A stretch of DNA of 64,000 bases from NCBI GenBank assembly GCA_045646965.1, contig JAZRLR010000023.1, positions 169,518-233,517 of the forward strand. The letters run 5' to 3'. Position 1 is the first letter of the stretch; the number at the start of each line of letters is the position of its first letter. This DNA is from HGM04593 sp045646965. GTDB lineage: Bacteria; Bacteroidota; Bacteroidia; Bacteroidales; Bacteroidaceae. Made by a program: the position numbers and the translations under genes. A model generated the notes under the pieces. The model worked only from the letters and a program-made list of their open reading frames with translations, was not told the DNA's origin and searched no databases. Of the stretch, positions 32,708 to 42,700 are shown one piece after another.

Positions 32708-34561
32708 ATGAGTGAAACAGTAAAATCGAATGTACAGCTCGACGAGCAAAGCATTACGACCTCCCCTGAACAGGCAGTAAATGCCTCTACGCCCGAGCAA
32801 GTTACAGAACAAGTGAGCCCCAACGGGGAGAGTGTACCCGAAGCCACAGCCGACTGCACAAAAACGGCGACACGTCAGGAGATATTGACACGCATCGAAG
32901 AGATAGCGGCAGGCGACGACGTCATAGGCTGCAAATCCGAGATTGAGAATCTTAAAATGCAATTCTACCGCCTGCGCACCGCCGAAATTGACGCAGCACG
33001 CAAAGAGTTTGTTGCCAACGGCGGCGAGGAGAATATCTTCATCCCCGAGAACGACACCCTCGAAGAGCCTTTTAAAGAGGCTATGAACAGCATAAAAGCC
33101 AAGCGCAACGCGTGGCTCAAGGCACAAGAGGAGGAGCAACAGGCCAACTACGCCGCCAAGCAGGCACTGCTTGCGCAGCTGCAGGAGCTTGTAGAGAAAG
33201 CCGGACAAGGCGCTCCCGACGCCACAGAGTTCAAGGCTGTGCAGGCACGTTGGAAAGAGATAAAAAACGTGCCCCAGGACAAAGTAGCCGACCTGTGGAA
33301 ACAGTATCAGCTGCTTGGCGAGCAGTTCTACGACGTGCTGAAGATAAACCACGAGCTCCGCGAGTACGATTTCAAGAAAAACCTTGAAATAAAGACCAGA
33401 ATATGCGAGGCAGCCGAGGCTCTCACCACCGACGAAGATGTAATAGGCGCCTTCCGTCAGCTGCAGCAGATGCACAACGAGTTCCGCGAGACAGGCCCCG
33501 TGGCACAAGAGCTGCGCGAGGAGGTGTGGGCAAGATTCAAGGCCGCATCTACGATTATAAACCGTCGTCATCAGGAGCACTTCGAAGGCAAAAAAGAGCA
33601 GGAGCGCATAAACCTCGAAAAGAAGACCGCCCTCTGCGAGAAAATAGAGAGCATCGACTACAAAGCACTCACAAGCTACCAGGCGTGGAACGATGCCACA
33701 CAGAGCATCATCGACCTGCAGGCCGAGTGGAAAGAGATAGGCTTTGCCCCGCAAAAAATGAACCTCAAGATATTTGAGAGATTCCGCGCAGCGTGCGACG
33801 AATTCTTCAAGCGCAAGAGCTACTATTATAAAGAGGTAAAGAACAACCTTGCCGTAAACCTCGAGAAGAAAAAAGCACTTTGCGAGGCCGCCGAGCTGTT
33901 AAAAGACAGCGACGACTGGAAGGCAACAGCCGACAAACTCGCAAAACTGCAGAAAGAATGGAAAGAGATAGGCCCCGTGGCACCCAAGCACTCCGAAGTT
34001 ATATGGAAGCGCTTCGTGGCAGCCTGCGACGAGTTCTTTGAGAAACGCAACGCCGCCACATCGTCACAGCGCAAGAGCGAGCAGGAGAACCTGAAGCAGA
34101 AACGTGCCGTTATCGAGAGCATCGCCGCCATCGACCAGACAGCGCCCGAGAGCGAGCAGACCAAACAGCTCAACGAGCTCACACAGCAGTGGAACAGCAT
34201 TGGCCACGTTCCTTTCAAAGAGAAAGACAAGGTATACAAAGAGTACAAAGATGCGATAAACGCCCTCTACGAGCGCCTGCACATCAACGCCAACGAGCGC
34301 AAGCTGGCCTCGTTCCGCAATACCATTGCCAAGGGCGGCAACAGCCTGCAGCGCGAACGCGAGCGTCTCATACGCCAGTACGAGAGCCTCAAATCAGAGA
34401 TTAACACATATAATAACAATCTCGGTTTCTTGAGCACATCAAACAAGAAAGGCGAGAGCCTTGTAGACGTGATGCGTCAGAAGATGGAGAAGCTCAAAGG
34501 CGACGCCGAGGTTATACTCAAGAAGATACACCTCATCGAAGAGGAAATGGAGAAGGCATAA
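32708..34561 (+). CDS. DUF349 repeat protein, coiled-coil rich
   Basis: 617 residues, soluble, highly charged and helical. After an acidic Gln/Glu-rich N-terminus there are five DUF349-type repeats, recognisable by the core W(K/N)xIGxxP. Examples are RWKEIKNVPQDKVADLWKQY, EFRETGPVAQELREEVWARF, EWKEIGFAPQKMNLKIFERF, EWKEIGPVAPKHSEVIWKRF and QWNSIGHVPFKEKDKVYKEY. Function is unknown in Bacteroidota; DUF349 proteins have been connected with RNA or chromosome-associated processes in other phyla. Single gene with its own promoter and terminator. Confidence 0.88.
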   Translation: MSETVKSNVQLDEQSITTSPEQAVNASTPEQVTEQVSPNGESVPEATADCTKTATRQEILTRIEEIAAGDDVIGCKSEIENLKMQFYRLRTAEIDAARKEFVANGGEENIFIPENDTLEEPFKEAMNSIKAKRNAWLKAQEEEQQANYAAKQALLAQLQELVEKAGQGAPDATEFKAVQARWKEIKNVPQDKVADLWKQYQLLGEQFYDVLKINHELREYDFKKNLEIKTRICEAAEALTTDEDVIGAFRQLQQMHNEFRETGPVAQELREEVWARFKAASTIINRRHQEHFEGKKEQERINLEKKTALCEKIESIDYKALTSYQAWNDATQSIIDLQAEWKEIGFAPQKMNLKIFERFRAACDEFFKRKSYYYKEVKNNLAVNLEKKKALCEAAELLKDSDDWKATADKLAKLQKEWKEIGPVAPKHSEVIWKRFVAACDEFFEKRNAATSSQRKSEQENLKQKRAVIESIAAIDQTAPESEQTKQLNELTQQWNSIGHVPFKEKDKVYKEYKDAINALYERLHINANERKLASFRNTIAKGGNSLQRERERLIRQYESLKSEINTYNNNLGFLSTSNKKGESLVDVMRQKMEKLKGDAEVILKKIHLIEEEMEKA

Positions 34562-34580
34562 CCCCTTTCACTTCAAATAA

Positions 34581-34620
34581 CAAACAAGTCCTGCCCTTTG
34601 CAAAGGGCAGGACTTGTTTG
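34581..34620 (+). terminator. Terminator after the DUF349 gene (40-base perfect palindrome)
   Basis: CAAACAAGTCCTGCCCTTTG is followed directly by its exact reverse complement, then TTTCTCTTTC. It starts 19 bases after the stop codon. Confidence 0.88.
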
Positions 34621-34728
34621 TTTCTCTTTCTACCACAGAGAGCCTCACTGCAAAAAACCGCGTTACCTCATTGAGTTCTTTGCCTCATATATACAAAGCA
34701 CCCCATAGCCACAGCCACATATAGATAC

Positions 34729-34763
34729 AAAAAGAGACAACCACGGGTGTGGTTGTCTCTTTT
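34729..34763 (-). terminator. Terminator after secG
   Basis: AAAAGAGACAACCAC pairs with GTGGTTGTCTCTTTT around a GGGT loop. The leftward transcript then meets an A/U stretch. It lies 23 bases after the secG stop and closes the operon of the sigma-54 activator, lptE, TPR protein and secG. Confidence 0.9.
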
Positions 34764-34786
34764 ATGCAATCTGTTATTTCGCCGAA

Positions 34787-35128
34787 TTAGTTACCTACTG
34801 TAACGTCAGCAGGAGTCTCTTCTGTGAAATCGGGAGCTGCAACAGGGCTTGTAACGCTGTTCTCGATAGCGTTCTGCTGCAAGATGCTCTCGTCAGAAAT
34901 AGTTGCGTGAGGGAGAGACCAAGCCGCAGCGATGCTCACCAATGCCATAATAATAGCAAGCGTCCAAGTAGCCTTCTCAAGGAAGTCTGTGGTTTTTCTT
35001 ACACCCATAATTTGGTTAGAAGATGCGAAGCCCGAAGCGAGACCGCCACCCTTTGAGTTCTGAACCAATACTATGAGACACATAAGCACCGATGCTATTA
35101 CAATAAGTAAAATGCAAACCAAATACAT
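34787..35128 (-). CDS. secG: Preprotein translocase subunit SecG
   Basis: 113 residues. Two membrane helices (MYLVCILLIVIASVLMCLIVLVQ, and WTLAIIMALVSIAAAWSL) flank the conserved LVQNSKGGGLASGFASSNQIMGVRKTTDFLEKATW. Helps SecYEG-dependent export. The C-terminal tail of about 35 residues is longer than the minimal form and acidic, as in other Bacteroidota. It starts one base after the TPR gene stop. Confidence 0.95.
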   Translation of the reverse strand: MYLVCILLIVIASVLMCLIVLVQNSKGGGLASGFASSNQIMGVRKTTDFLEKATWTLAIIMALVSIAAAWSLPHATISDESILQQNAIENSVTSPVAAPDFTEETPADVTVGN

Positions 35129-35129
35129 A

Positions 35130-35840
35130 TTATTTTCTTTTTGTATGTTTAATTATTTTTTCTAAAAATCTAATTTGGTCTGCAAAGTAACGATTTTTAT
35201 TCGGATATTCCAAACATAACCGTTTAATAATTTCCAGAGCCTTGTCATATTTCCCCTGTTTTATATAAATATTGGCCAAAGTTTCGGTAAAAAAGGAGGT
35301 TTCGGGGAAATTATCCTCATCTTCCGCGACAGCGGGTGCTGCATCGCCCGGCTCGGCATCGCCCTTGAGGTCGAGGGTTATTTTCTCGTTGCCACCCGAC
35401 AGGAAATCGTCTATCAGACTCTGGCCGCGCAACGCAGGCACGCTCTCTACGGGCGTCTCTTTCACGAGGTAGGCCGACACATAATCGACGGCAGCAGCGC
35501 TCTCTGCCTCAAGTGAGAGTGTCTCTGCGGGCAGCGTCTCAAGGTAGGCATCTATGAGCGCCATCGTTCTGTCGAGCGGAACGTCGTCGGGCACGTTTTC
35601 CACCGCGGCGGTGCCATAACCCTCAATGAGCTCAAACAGCGGCCAGCGGTTCTTTAGGTACAAAGCAGCCCTGCGCATCTCCTTGCCCAGCTCCACATCG
35701 TGCAGGATGTAGAGATTCTTGAGCATAAGAAGGCGTGCCACGTCGAAGGTGGGATATTTTGCCACGAGCATACGCAGCTCATACAGCGTGTCGCGGTTGA
35801 GTCTTTCGGGGTGCGATATGTAAAGAGCCAAAGAATCCAT
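35130..35840 (-). CDS. TPR-like protein next to secG
   Basis: 236 residues, soluble. The N-terminal part (ERLNRDTLYELRMLVAKYPTFDVARLLMLKNLY) is helical. The C-terminal part FTETLANIYIKQGKYDKALEIIKRLCLEYPNKNRYFADQIRFLEKI contains a tetratricopeptide-type repeat, with an acidic, Ala-rich linker between. Probably a protein-protein adaptor of unknown role. It lies between lptE (3 bases) and secG (1 base), suggesting an envelope-biogenesis function, which is inference from context. Confidence 0.75.
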   Translation of the reverse strand: MDSLALYISHPERLNRDTLYELRMLVAKYPTFDVARLLMLKNLYILHDVELGKEMRRAALYLKNRWPLFELIEGYGTAAVENVPDDVPLDRTMALIDAYLETLPAETLSLEAESAAAVDYVSAYLVKETPVESVPALRGQSLIDDFLSGGNEKITLDLKGDAEPGDAAPAVAEDEDNFPETSFFTETLANIYIKQGKYDKALEIIKRLCLEYPNKNRYFADQIRFLEKIIKHTKRK

Positions 35841-35843
35841 CTC

Positions 35844-36362
35844 TTACCAGTTAGCCACGGCAGCGTTGAATATTGCGTCTACAATTTCGGCAATCATCTG
35901 TGTCACAAGCTCCTCCTGAACGCTGTCGAGCGACTGCGACGAGTCGAAGTCCCTCGTTGCCGAGAAGCGGCGCTCGAAGTCTTCGTTGTGGTTTTTGTTA
36001 TTTGTAAAACGCACATTGACCGTCATCTTCAACTGCACCATAGCCGAGTAGCCGTCCGACGAAATAGACTTGTTTACCTGGTCATACGAGACAATCTCTC
36101 CCGCGAGCTGCAAGTCGCCGCCACGGGGTATCTGTGTGAGCTTTGTCTGCTGTATGAAGACATCGCTCAACTTTTCGTTGAGCATTGTAGCCATAGGGCC
36201 CCACTGATATACAGCGCGGTTCTGGAAGGTCTCCAACGAAATTGTTTTTACAATAGAGTAATCTATCGACGCACCCGTGAATTTATAGCTCACCGTGCAG
36301 CCGACGAGAAGAAAAGCAAGCAGCAAGGGAAGCCACGACTTTTTCTTATTATTCAATGCCAT
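35844..36362 (-). CDS. lptE: LptE-family LPS-assembly lipoprotein
   Basis: 172 residues. The signal peptide ends in the lipobox LLVGCTVSYKF (Cys22). The body has VKTISLETFQNRAVYQWGPMATMLNEKLSDVFIQQTKLTQ and GDLQLAGEIVSYD, matching the Bacteroidota LptE family, which plugs LptD and delivers LPS to the outer leaflet. Its start overlaps the end of the sigma-54 activator gene by 14 bases, so the regulator and an envelope-assembly gene are translationally linked. Confidence 0.87.
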   Translation of the reverse strand: MALNNKKKSWLPLLLAFLLVGCTVSYKFTGASIDYSIVKTISLETFQNRAVYQWGPMATMLNEKLSDVFIQQTKLTQIPRGGDLQLAGEIVSYDQVNKSISSDGYSAMVQLKMTVNVRFTNNKNHNEDFERRFSATRDFDSSQSLDSVQEELVTQMIAEIVDAIFNAAVANW

Positions 36363-37578
36363 ATTCTTTTATTTTACGGTAAAGTGTTCTTTCTGAAATA
36401 TTCAGTTCCTTGGCTGCATCGCGACGACGTCCGCGGTGGCGTTCAAGGGCTGTTCTTATAGCTTTTTTCTCCATATCTTCGAGCGAGAGAGCCTCCTCGA
36501 CATACTCCTCTACCTCGTGGTGCAGAGTGGTCGCGGGGGGCAGTTGTATAGTTGCTGTGGGCAGCGCGTGATGCACCACGGGCACAACCTCCTCGGCCTC
36601 GGTGTAGAGCCTCACATCGTCGTCGTTGTTCTGGCGCGATGCACGCAGCCCCTCAATCTGTTTTTTCAGTTCAGTGATATCGCGGCGCATATCAAAGAGC
36701 ACGCTGTAGAGAATCTCGCGCTCGCTCTCAAAGGTTTTGCCATTGCCACCTGCGGCACCTCCGAGCAGAGCCGGCAGATTATTCTTGGGAAGCTCGGGCA
36801 GATAGTGCATCATAACCTCACCCGTCAGTTTGCGGTCGAGTTCCAGGATAGAAACCTGCTCGGCCACATTCTTCAACTGACGTATGTTTCCGGGCCACGA
36901 ATAGGCAAGCAGCGCACGCTTGGCGTTGTCGTCGAGCTCTATACGGGGGATATTGTATTTCGCCGCAAAATCCATTGTAAACTTCTTGAAGAGCAGCAGC
37001 ACATCCTCTCCACGGCTGCGCAAGGGGGGCACTTTTATGGGCACCGTGCTCAAACGATAGTACAAATCCTCGCGAAAACGGCCGTTGCTTATCGCCTCGG
37101 GCAGATTCACATTTGTGGCACACACAATGCGCACATTAGTCTTTTCCACCTTTGAAGAGCCCACACGCATAAACTCGCCGTTTTCGAGCACACGCAGCAA
37201 GCGCGCCTGTGTAGAGAGAGGCAGCTCGCCCACCTCGTCAAGGAAGATGGTTCCGCCGTCGGCCTCGCTGAAGTATCCCTTGCGCTCGCTCACGGCGTCG
37301 GTAAAGGCACCTTTTACGTGACCGAAAAGTTCCGAATCGATGGTACCCTCGGGTATGGCGCCACAGTTCACGGCAAAATACTTACCGTGCTTGCGCACAC
37401 TGTTTGTGTGAATTATCTGCGGGAAATACTCCTTACCCACGCCGCTCTCTCCCGTGATGAGCACGGTGAGGTCGGTGTGTGCCACCTGCACAGCTGTATC
37501 TATGGCACGCAAAAGCTCGGCATTGTTTCCTATGATGCCAAACTGCTGCTTCACTCTCTGAATCTCGGTTATCTCCAT
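36349..37578 (-). CDS. Sigma-54-dependent transcriptional activator without receiver domain
   Basis: 409 residues. The AAA+ domain (about residues 14-245) has Walker A GESGVGKE, the sigma-54 contact loop as GAFTDA in place of GAFTGA, Walker B GGTIFLDEVGEL, and R-finger region FREDLYYRLSTVPI. The C-terminus is a Fis-type helix-turn-helix (RHRGRRRDAAKELNISERTLYRKIKEYGI). There is no N-terminal sensing domain, so activity is probably set by level or by a partner. First gene of the lptE-TPR-secG operon. Confidence 0.92.
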   Translation of the reverse strand: MEITEIQRVKQQFGIIGNNAELLRAIDTAVQVAHTDLTVLITGESGVGKEYFPQIIHTNSVRKHGKYFAVNCGAIPEGTIDSELFGHVKGAFTDAVSERKGYFSEADGGTIFLDEVGELPLSTQARLLRVLENGEFMRVGSSKVEKTNVRIVCATNVNLPEAISNGRFREDLYYRLSTVPIKVPPLRSRGEDVLLLFKKFTMDFAAKYNIPRIELDDNAKRALLAYSWPGNIRQLKNVAEQVSILELDRKLTGEVMMHYLPELPKNNLPALLGGAAGGNGKTFESEREILYSVLFDMRRDITELKKQIEGLRASRQNNDDDVRLYTEAEEVVPVVHHALPTATIQLPPATTLHHEVEEYVEEALSLEDMEKKAIRTALERHRGRRRDAAKELNISERTLYRKIKEYGIE

Positions 37579-37607
37579 AATAAAATCTCCGGCTCTTTAT
37601 TTGCTGA

Positions 37608-37615
37608 CAAAATTA
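37608..37615 (-). promoter_or_regulatory. Candidate -7 box (TAATTTTG) of the sigma-54 activator operon
   Basis: On the minus strand TAATTTTG matches TAnnTTTG, 29 bases before the start codon. A TTG lies 22 bases upstream, slightly farther than the usual 19-20. Confidence 0.45.
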
Positions 37616-37655
37616 CTTATTTATTATCTATTTTATGCAATTTTGGCAGAATTTT

Positions 37656-39506
37656 TTAGAAAGGGAAGAGAAGGGGCAGCACAAATATCATCACAACACC
37701 CAGAATAATCTGCAATGGCAAGCCCACCTTCACATAATCCATAAAAGTGTATTGTCCCGCAGGCATTACAAGAGCGTTGGGCGGTGTAGAGAAAGGCGAC
37801 GCAAAGCAGAGGCTCGCTCCAAGTGTCACGGCAAAGAGGAAAGGCACGGGGCTCACACCTATCTGCAGGGCACTGCTCATAGCAATGGGCGCAAGAAGCA
37901 CCGCCGTAGCCGTATTACTTATAAACATCGTCATAAACGAAGTTGTAAAGTATATACCCGCCATAAGAGCCAGCGGGCCATATTCTCCGAGACCGCTCAC
38001 AAGAGAGTTCGAAATCCACGCCGACACGCCCGTCTTCTGCAGGGCTACCGACATAGGCATCATAGCTGCGATAAGCACAATGCTCTCCCAGTTTATTGTT
38101 TTGTAGGCCGCCTCCACATTCCTGAAACAGCCCGTGAGCACCATAAGAAGCCCCGCAATCATCACCGCAGTTACAGGCGCAATGGGGATGAAGTCGAAGA
38201 CCATCACCGCAATCATTGCAAGCATTATAATAGCCGCCACGGGAGCCTTGTAGTCGAGGGTGACCTTTGCAGCCTCCTCCAGAGGACGGCCGAGCACAAT
38301 CCACTCGTTGCTCTCCTTCTCGAGCGCAGCGATATTATCCCACGCACCCTGCACAAGCAGCACATCGCCACTGTGTATGGTCTCGTCGGCAATGCCTTGC
38401 AGAATATATTTCTTCTTGCGACAAATACCCAGAACACTCACATTGTACTTGCTGCGGAAGCCCACCTCCCTGATAGTTTTATTTACCATAGTAGAGGTGG
38501 AGAGAAGCACAATCTCGGCAACGCCGATATTGTAGAAATCGAGCGACTTGTCCTTTGTCTCCACGCTGTCGTTGAGAATCAGCAGTTTATATTTCTCGGC
38601 AAAAACCTTTACAATGTCCACGTTACCCGACACATAAAGTATGTCATCGACACGCAGCACAGTGTCCGAATCCACGGCCTGCTGCACTACATTCTTTAGG
38701 ATTCTGTGCTGCCCGCGCACTATGTGGCGCAGCTCGATGATATTCAGGCCATATTTCTTGCGAATATCGAGTTCACCAATCATCTTGCCCTGCACAAGAG
38801 AAGAGCCCATCACCTGCAGACGATAGAGATTTCCCGATATACCATACTCTGCAACGAGGGTTTTCAGCGATTTGCCACTGCTTGCGCTTGCCGCGCTCAA
38901 CGCACCGGGCTTCGAGAGAAATTTCTTGCTCAAAGGGATGAGAAGCAACGTTCCCACCACGGCACAGATAATTCCCACGGGCAGAAAAGTGAAGAAACCG
39001 AGCCCCGGAAAACCGTTAGAGACAAGCTCGTCGTTTATCACAAGGTTGGGCGGCGTACCGATAAGCGTCATCATACCGCTCATACTGCTTGCAAAAGCCA
39101 AAGGCATAAGCAGGCGGCTGGGATTCATCTTCACACTCATTGCCATACTCACCACAATGGGTATCATAATGGCCACGGTGCCCGTATTGCTCACAAAAGC
39201 ACCCATAAGCGAGGTTACAGCCATAACAAGCACAAAAAGTTTCATTTCGCTGTTACCTGCAAATTTCATCAGCTTCGAGCTTATCATCTTGGCAAGACCG
39301 GTCTGAAAGATGGCACCGCCTACCACAAAGAGCCCCACCATCATAATGATTACAGTGCTCGAGAAGCCCGAAAGAGCCTCATCGGGTGTCAGCACACCCG
39401 ACACGACAAGAGTCACAAGGGCACAAAGAGCCACGATGTCGGAACGAAGTTTTCCACTTATGAAGAAAATCACCGACAGCAACAAAACCGCGATAGTTAT
39501 TACCAT
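37656..39506 (-). CDS. SLC13-family permease with two TrkA-C domains
   Basis: 616 residues. Two hydrophobic halves (about residues 1-200 and 395-616) carry the SLC13 signatures SNTGTVAIMIPIVVSMAMS and FISNTATAVLLAPIAMS. Between them lie two TrkA-C (RCK_C) domains (about 215-380). Members transport sulfate, dicarboxylates or other anions with Na+; proteins with internal TrkA-C pairs are often annotated as sulfate or anion permeases. Substrate unresolved. It has its own promoter and no gene follows closely in the same direction before the activator operon. Confidence 0.9.
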   Translation of the reverse strand: MVITIAVLLLSVIFFISGKLRSDIVALCALVTLVVSGVLTPDEALSGFSSTVIIMMVGLFVVGGAIFQTGLAKMISSKLMKFAGNSEMKLFVLVMAVTSLMGAFVSNTGTVAIMIPIVVSMAMSVKMNPSRLLMPLAFASSMSGMMTLIGTPPNLVINDELVSNGFPGLGFFTFLPVGIICAVVGTLLLIPLSKKFLSKPGALSAASASSGKSLKTLVAEYGISGNLYRLQVMGSSLVQGKMIGELDIRKKYGLNIIELRHIVRGQHRILKNVVQQAVDSDTVLRVDDILYVSGNVDIVKVFAEKYKLLILNDSVETKDKSLDFYNIGVAEIVLLSTSTMVNKTIREVGFRSKYNVSVLGICRKKKYILQGIADETIHSGDVLLVQGAWDNIAALEKESNEWIVLGRPLEEAAKVTLDYKAPVAAIIMLAMIAVMVFDFIPIAPVTAVMIAGLLMVLTGCFRNVEAAYKTINWESIVLIAAMMPMSVALQKTGVSAWISNSLVSGLGEYGPLALMAGIYFTTSFMTMFISNTATAVLLAPIAMSSALQIGVSPVPFLFAVTLGASLCFASPFSTPPNALVMPAGQYTFMDYVKVGLPLQIILGVVMIFVLPLLFPF

Positions 39507-39544
39507 ATAGAATTTAATATAAACAATTAGATATAATTAACGTG

Positions 39545-39576
39545 CAAAAGTACAAAAAAGCGACGGCAAAAGCAAA
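39545..39576 (-). promoter_or_regulatory. Promoter of the SLC13 permease gene
   Basis: Minus strand TTTG (39576-39573) is followed after 20 bases by TACTTTTG (39552-39545), matching the phylum consensus. The start codon lies about 40 bases downstream. Confidence 0.7.
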
Positions 39577-39738
39577 TGGTTTTACGGCACACAGAAAATA
39601 TTCCCCATTTTAAACAAAGCCACCGGGCAAAAAGCCCGCCGCAGGCAAAAGTCTGTGCTCTTGCAGAAAATATCAAATTTATTCTTTTCATCGCATATTT
39701 TTTAACATAACAAGGGGCAAATAACAAGAATTTCTATA

Positions 39739-39746
39739 TAAATTTG
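39739..39746 (+). promoter_or_regulatory. Candidate -7 box (TAAATTTG) upstream of the TamB-like gene
   Basis: TAAATTTG matches TAnnTTTG. Transcription would start near 39753, about 40 bases before the proposed ATA start. No clear TTTG lies 19-20 bases upstream. Confidence 0.45.
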
Positions 39747-39793
39747 CAGATGAAAGAGACAATGCAACGACAAACTATTTAACCAGGGGAACC

Positions 39794-42700
39794 ATAAAGT
39801 TTTTAAAACACATATTTGTAACGCTTACAATAGCTTTGGCCATCATATACGCGCTCTCGCTATTGTTTCGCCTCGACGCTGCACAGCATCGGGTGGCCAA
39901 CCTTGTGACCTATGCGATACAGAAGAAAGCCTCGTTGCCATTGAGCGTGGGAAGCATCAGGGTGCACCACCTCAACAAGATTGTGCTCAAAGAGATTATC
40001 TACAAAGACGAGCGCGGCGACACCGCAATAAACATCCCTAAAATTACGGCACACATCTCCCCTGCCGCGCTTCTCAAAGGAGACATAAAAGTAAACACCC
40101 TTATGGTAGGCTCGCCCGCCATCGCCCTGTACCGCGACACCCCGGAGAGCCCGCTCAACATACAGCCCCTGCTCGACAAATTTGCAGGCGACGACAGCAA
40201 GAAAGAAAGCCAGCTGCCCGACATAAGAATAAACCTCATACAAATCTACGACGGCTCGCTGCGCTACGACATAGGCAAGGGCGAGAGCGGCGCGGTACCC
40301 ATTGACCCTTCACACATTACACTCCACGACATAAACTGCAATCTTTCGCTCAAGCAGCTCAACAGCGACACCTTGAGTCTCTACATACGTTCAATCTCGG
40401 GCAAGGAGGCCTCGGGACTGCATCTGCAACGCTTCACCGCCAGAGTAAACGCATCGCACGGCAATGCCACCATAGAGAAGCTCTCCATAGAGCTGCCCCA
40501 CAGCACCCTGAAAGCAAAAAAACTTGCCATAGCATCGCAGGGCAAGAAGAAATTTACCATAAAAGGCGAGATAAACGGCAATAAAATCACCCCCTCCGAT
40601 TTCTCGTTTATCCTGCCCACACTTGCAGGCTCGCTGCCAACGGTAAATGTGAGCGTCGCGGTTAAGGGCAATGAAAAACTCGTAGACACCGACATCACCG
40701 TGGGTACAAGCGACAAAAGCATCGCCATCGGTGCTGAAGCACTCATCACCGACGCCCTCGACAGCAACGCCCGTAAGATTAAATTGACAATCCCCGGCGG
40801 AAAGATAAAAAAAGACGCCGTCGCCCACCTGCAAAGAATAGTGAGCGACAGCACCCGCAAGCTCGACATACTCAAAAGACTCGGCGACATAAGAGTGTCG
40901 GCACAGGCACACACCACAAAAAACAACATAAAAGGCGACATCGACATATACAGCCCGAGCGGCAATGTGACGGTGAAGGGCACTATGGACAAAAGCCTCA
41001 ATTACAGCGCCATCCTTCAGGCACACGATATTAACTGGGGCGCCATTCTGCAAGACAAGAACATAGGCACAAGCGATGCAGACATAACGCTGCAAGGCGA
41101 TTGCAAGGCACAAGAGCCACAAGGCGTAATTGTAGCAACGGTGAAGAAACTCAAATACAAAGGCTACGAATACTCCCCTATCGAGATTACGGCCAGCCAC
41201 AGCAGCGAGAGCAAGATAGCCACCATAGAGTGCCGCGACACAAATGCCACAGGCGAGATAACCTTCAGCTACACAAGCGACAAGGAGAAAGAATTCGAGC
41301 TACGTGCCAAGATAGACTCTGTGAAACCTATGGAACTGCACATAAGCAACAGCGAGGGAACCCTGTCGGCTACTATGGAGGGCAGCTACACCATAAAAAG
41401 CGACAACCGGACACTCCTCGACGCCCGCATATACAATATCGCCCACATCACCCCCGACGAAGAGAAGTATATACGCACAATACACCTCAACGACAATAAC
41501 CTGTCCGACACACGCTATCTCATTCTCAACTCCGACTTCCTCGATGCAAACATCGCGGGACACTTCAATTACAGCAGCCTGCTCGGCACATTCAACAAAA
41601 TAATCTACAACCACCTGCCCGCCCTCACCGACGGCAGAGCACCACGCGCCCGCAGTAACGAGTACAGCTTCAAATTCGACATAAAAGACACCTACAACTT
41701 CAGCAGCATATTCGGGCTGCCTGTGACCATAAACGAGAGGTCGAGCATCGTGGGCAGCTGCGACGACAACCGCAAATTCCTCTACATAGACGCCAAGCTG
41801 AACAACGCCGACATAAATGGCGACAAATACCGTAACATCGACTTCACCGGCGTTGCAAACAGCGAAAAGATAAACTTCGACGCCTCGGTAAAGATACCGC
41901 AGGTAGTGAAAAACAATATCCTCTACGACAACCCCGACAAGGATATGACAATAGAGATAAACTCTACAGCAAGCTGCAACACCATAAAAAACAGAATTTT
42001 CTGGACAAGAAACACAACCCCCGTAAACAAAGGCACGTTTGAGTTCGATGTAGCCCTCGACAAAAAGAGCGACGGCACCCTCCTCTTCGACGCCGGCATA
42101 AAACCCAACGAAATCATCTACTACAACAACCTGTGGCACCTATCCCCCTGCCGCGTGACAGGCAACGGCAACCGCTTCACCGTGAGCAACCTACACCTCA
42201 ACAGCAACCGCCAGTGGATAAAGATAGACGGCGACATTGGTAACAGCGACGAGGATATTCTGGCTATAAGCCTCAACGACATAAATATGGAGACCATCTT
42301 CGACCTTGTGAACTTTCACTCGGTGGAATTTGGAGGTGACGCCACAGGCGACGTCACCCTCTCACGTCTTCTCGACAGCCCGCAGTTCAGCAGCGCACTC
42401 AACGTAAAGAAATTCTCGTTCGAGAAGGGCCTCTTGGGCGAGCTCGACTTCAGAGGAACGTGGGACGAGGAGCAGAAAGCCATATTCATACACGGCGACG
42501 TATATGACGTAGACGACGCACACACCGTGATAAGCGGAATCATCTCCCCCGCCAACGACACCATAAACCTGCATATCGATGCCGACAGAACAAGGCTCGC
42601 CTTCCTCAACAGTATGCTCGAGGGCATACTCACCGACATCGATGCGCACGGCACGGGCGACGTGTGGGTTGCGGGCAAGCTGGGCGACCCCAACCTCATA

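Noticed and set aside
32594..33754. 386-residue frame on the minus strand
   Set aside because: It lies opposite the DUF349 gene, is Leu/Cys-rich, and mirrors the Glu/Lys/Gln-rich coding strand. No sign of translation.
39836..39838. TTG as start of the TamB-like gene
   Set aside because: It would remove the basic residues and part of the membrane anchor. The ATA 14 codons upstream gives a complete anchor and sits closer to the AGGGGA sequence and promoter.
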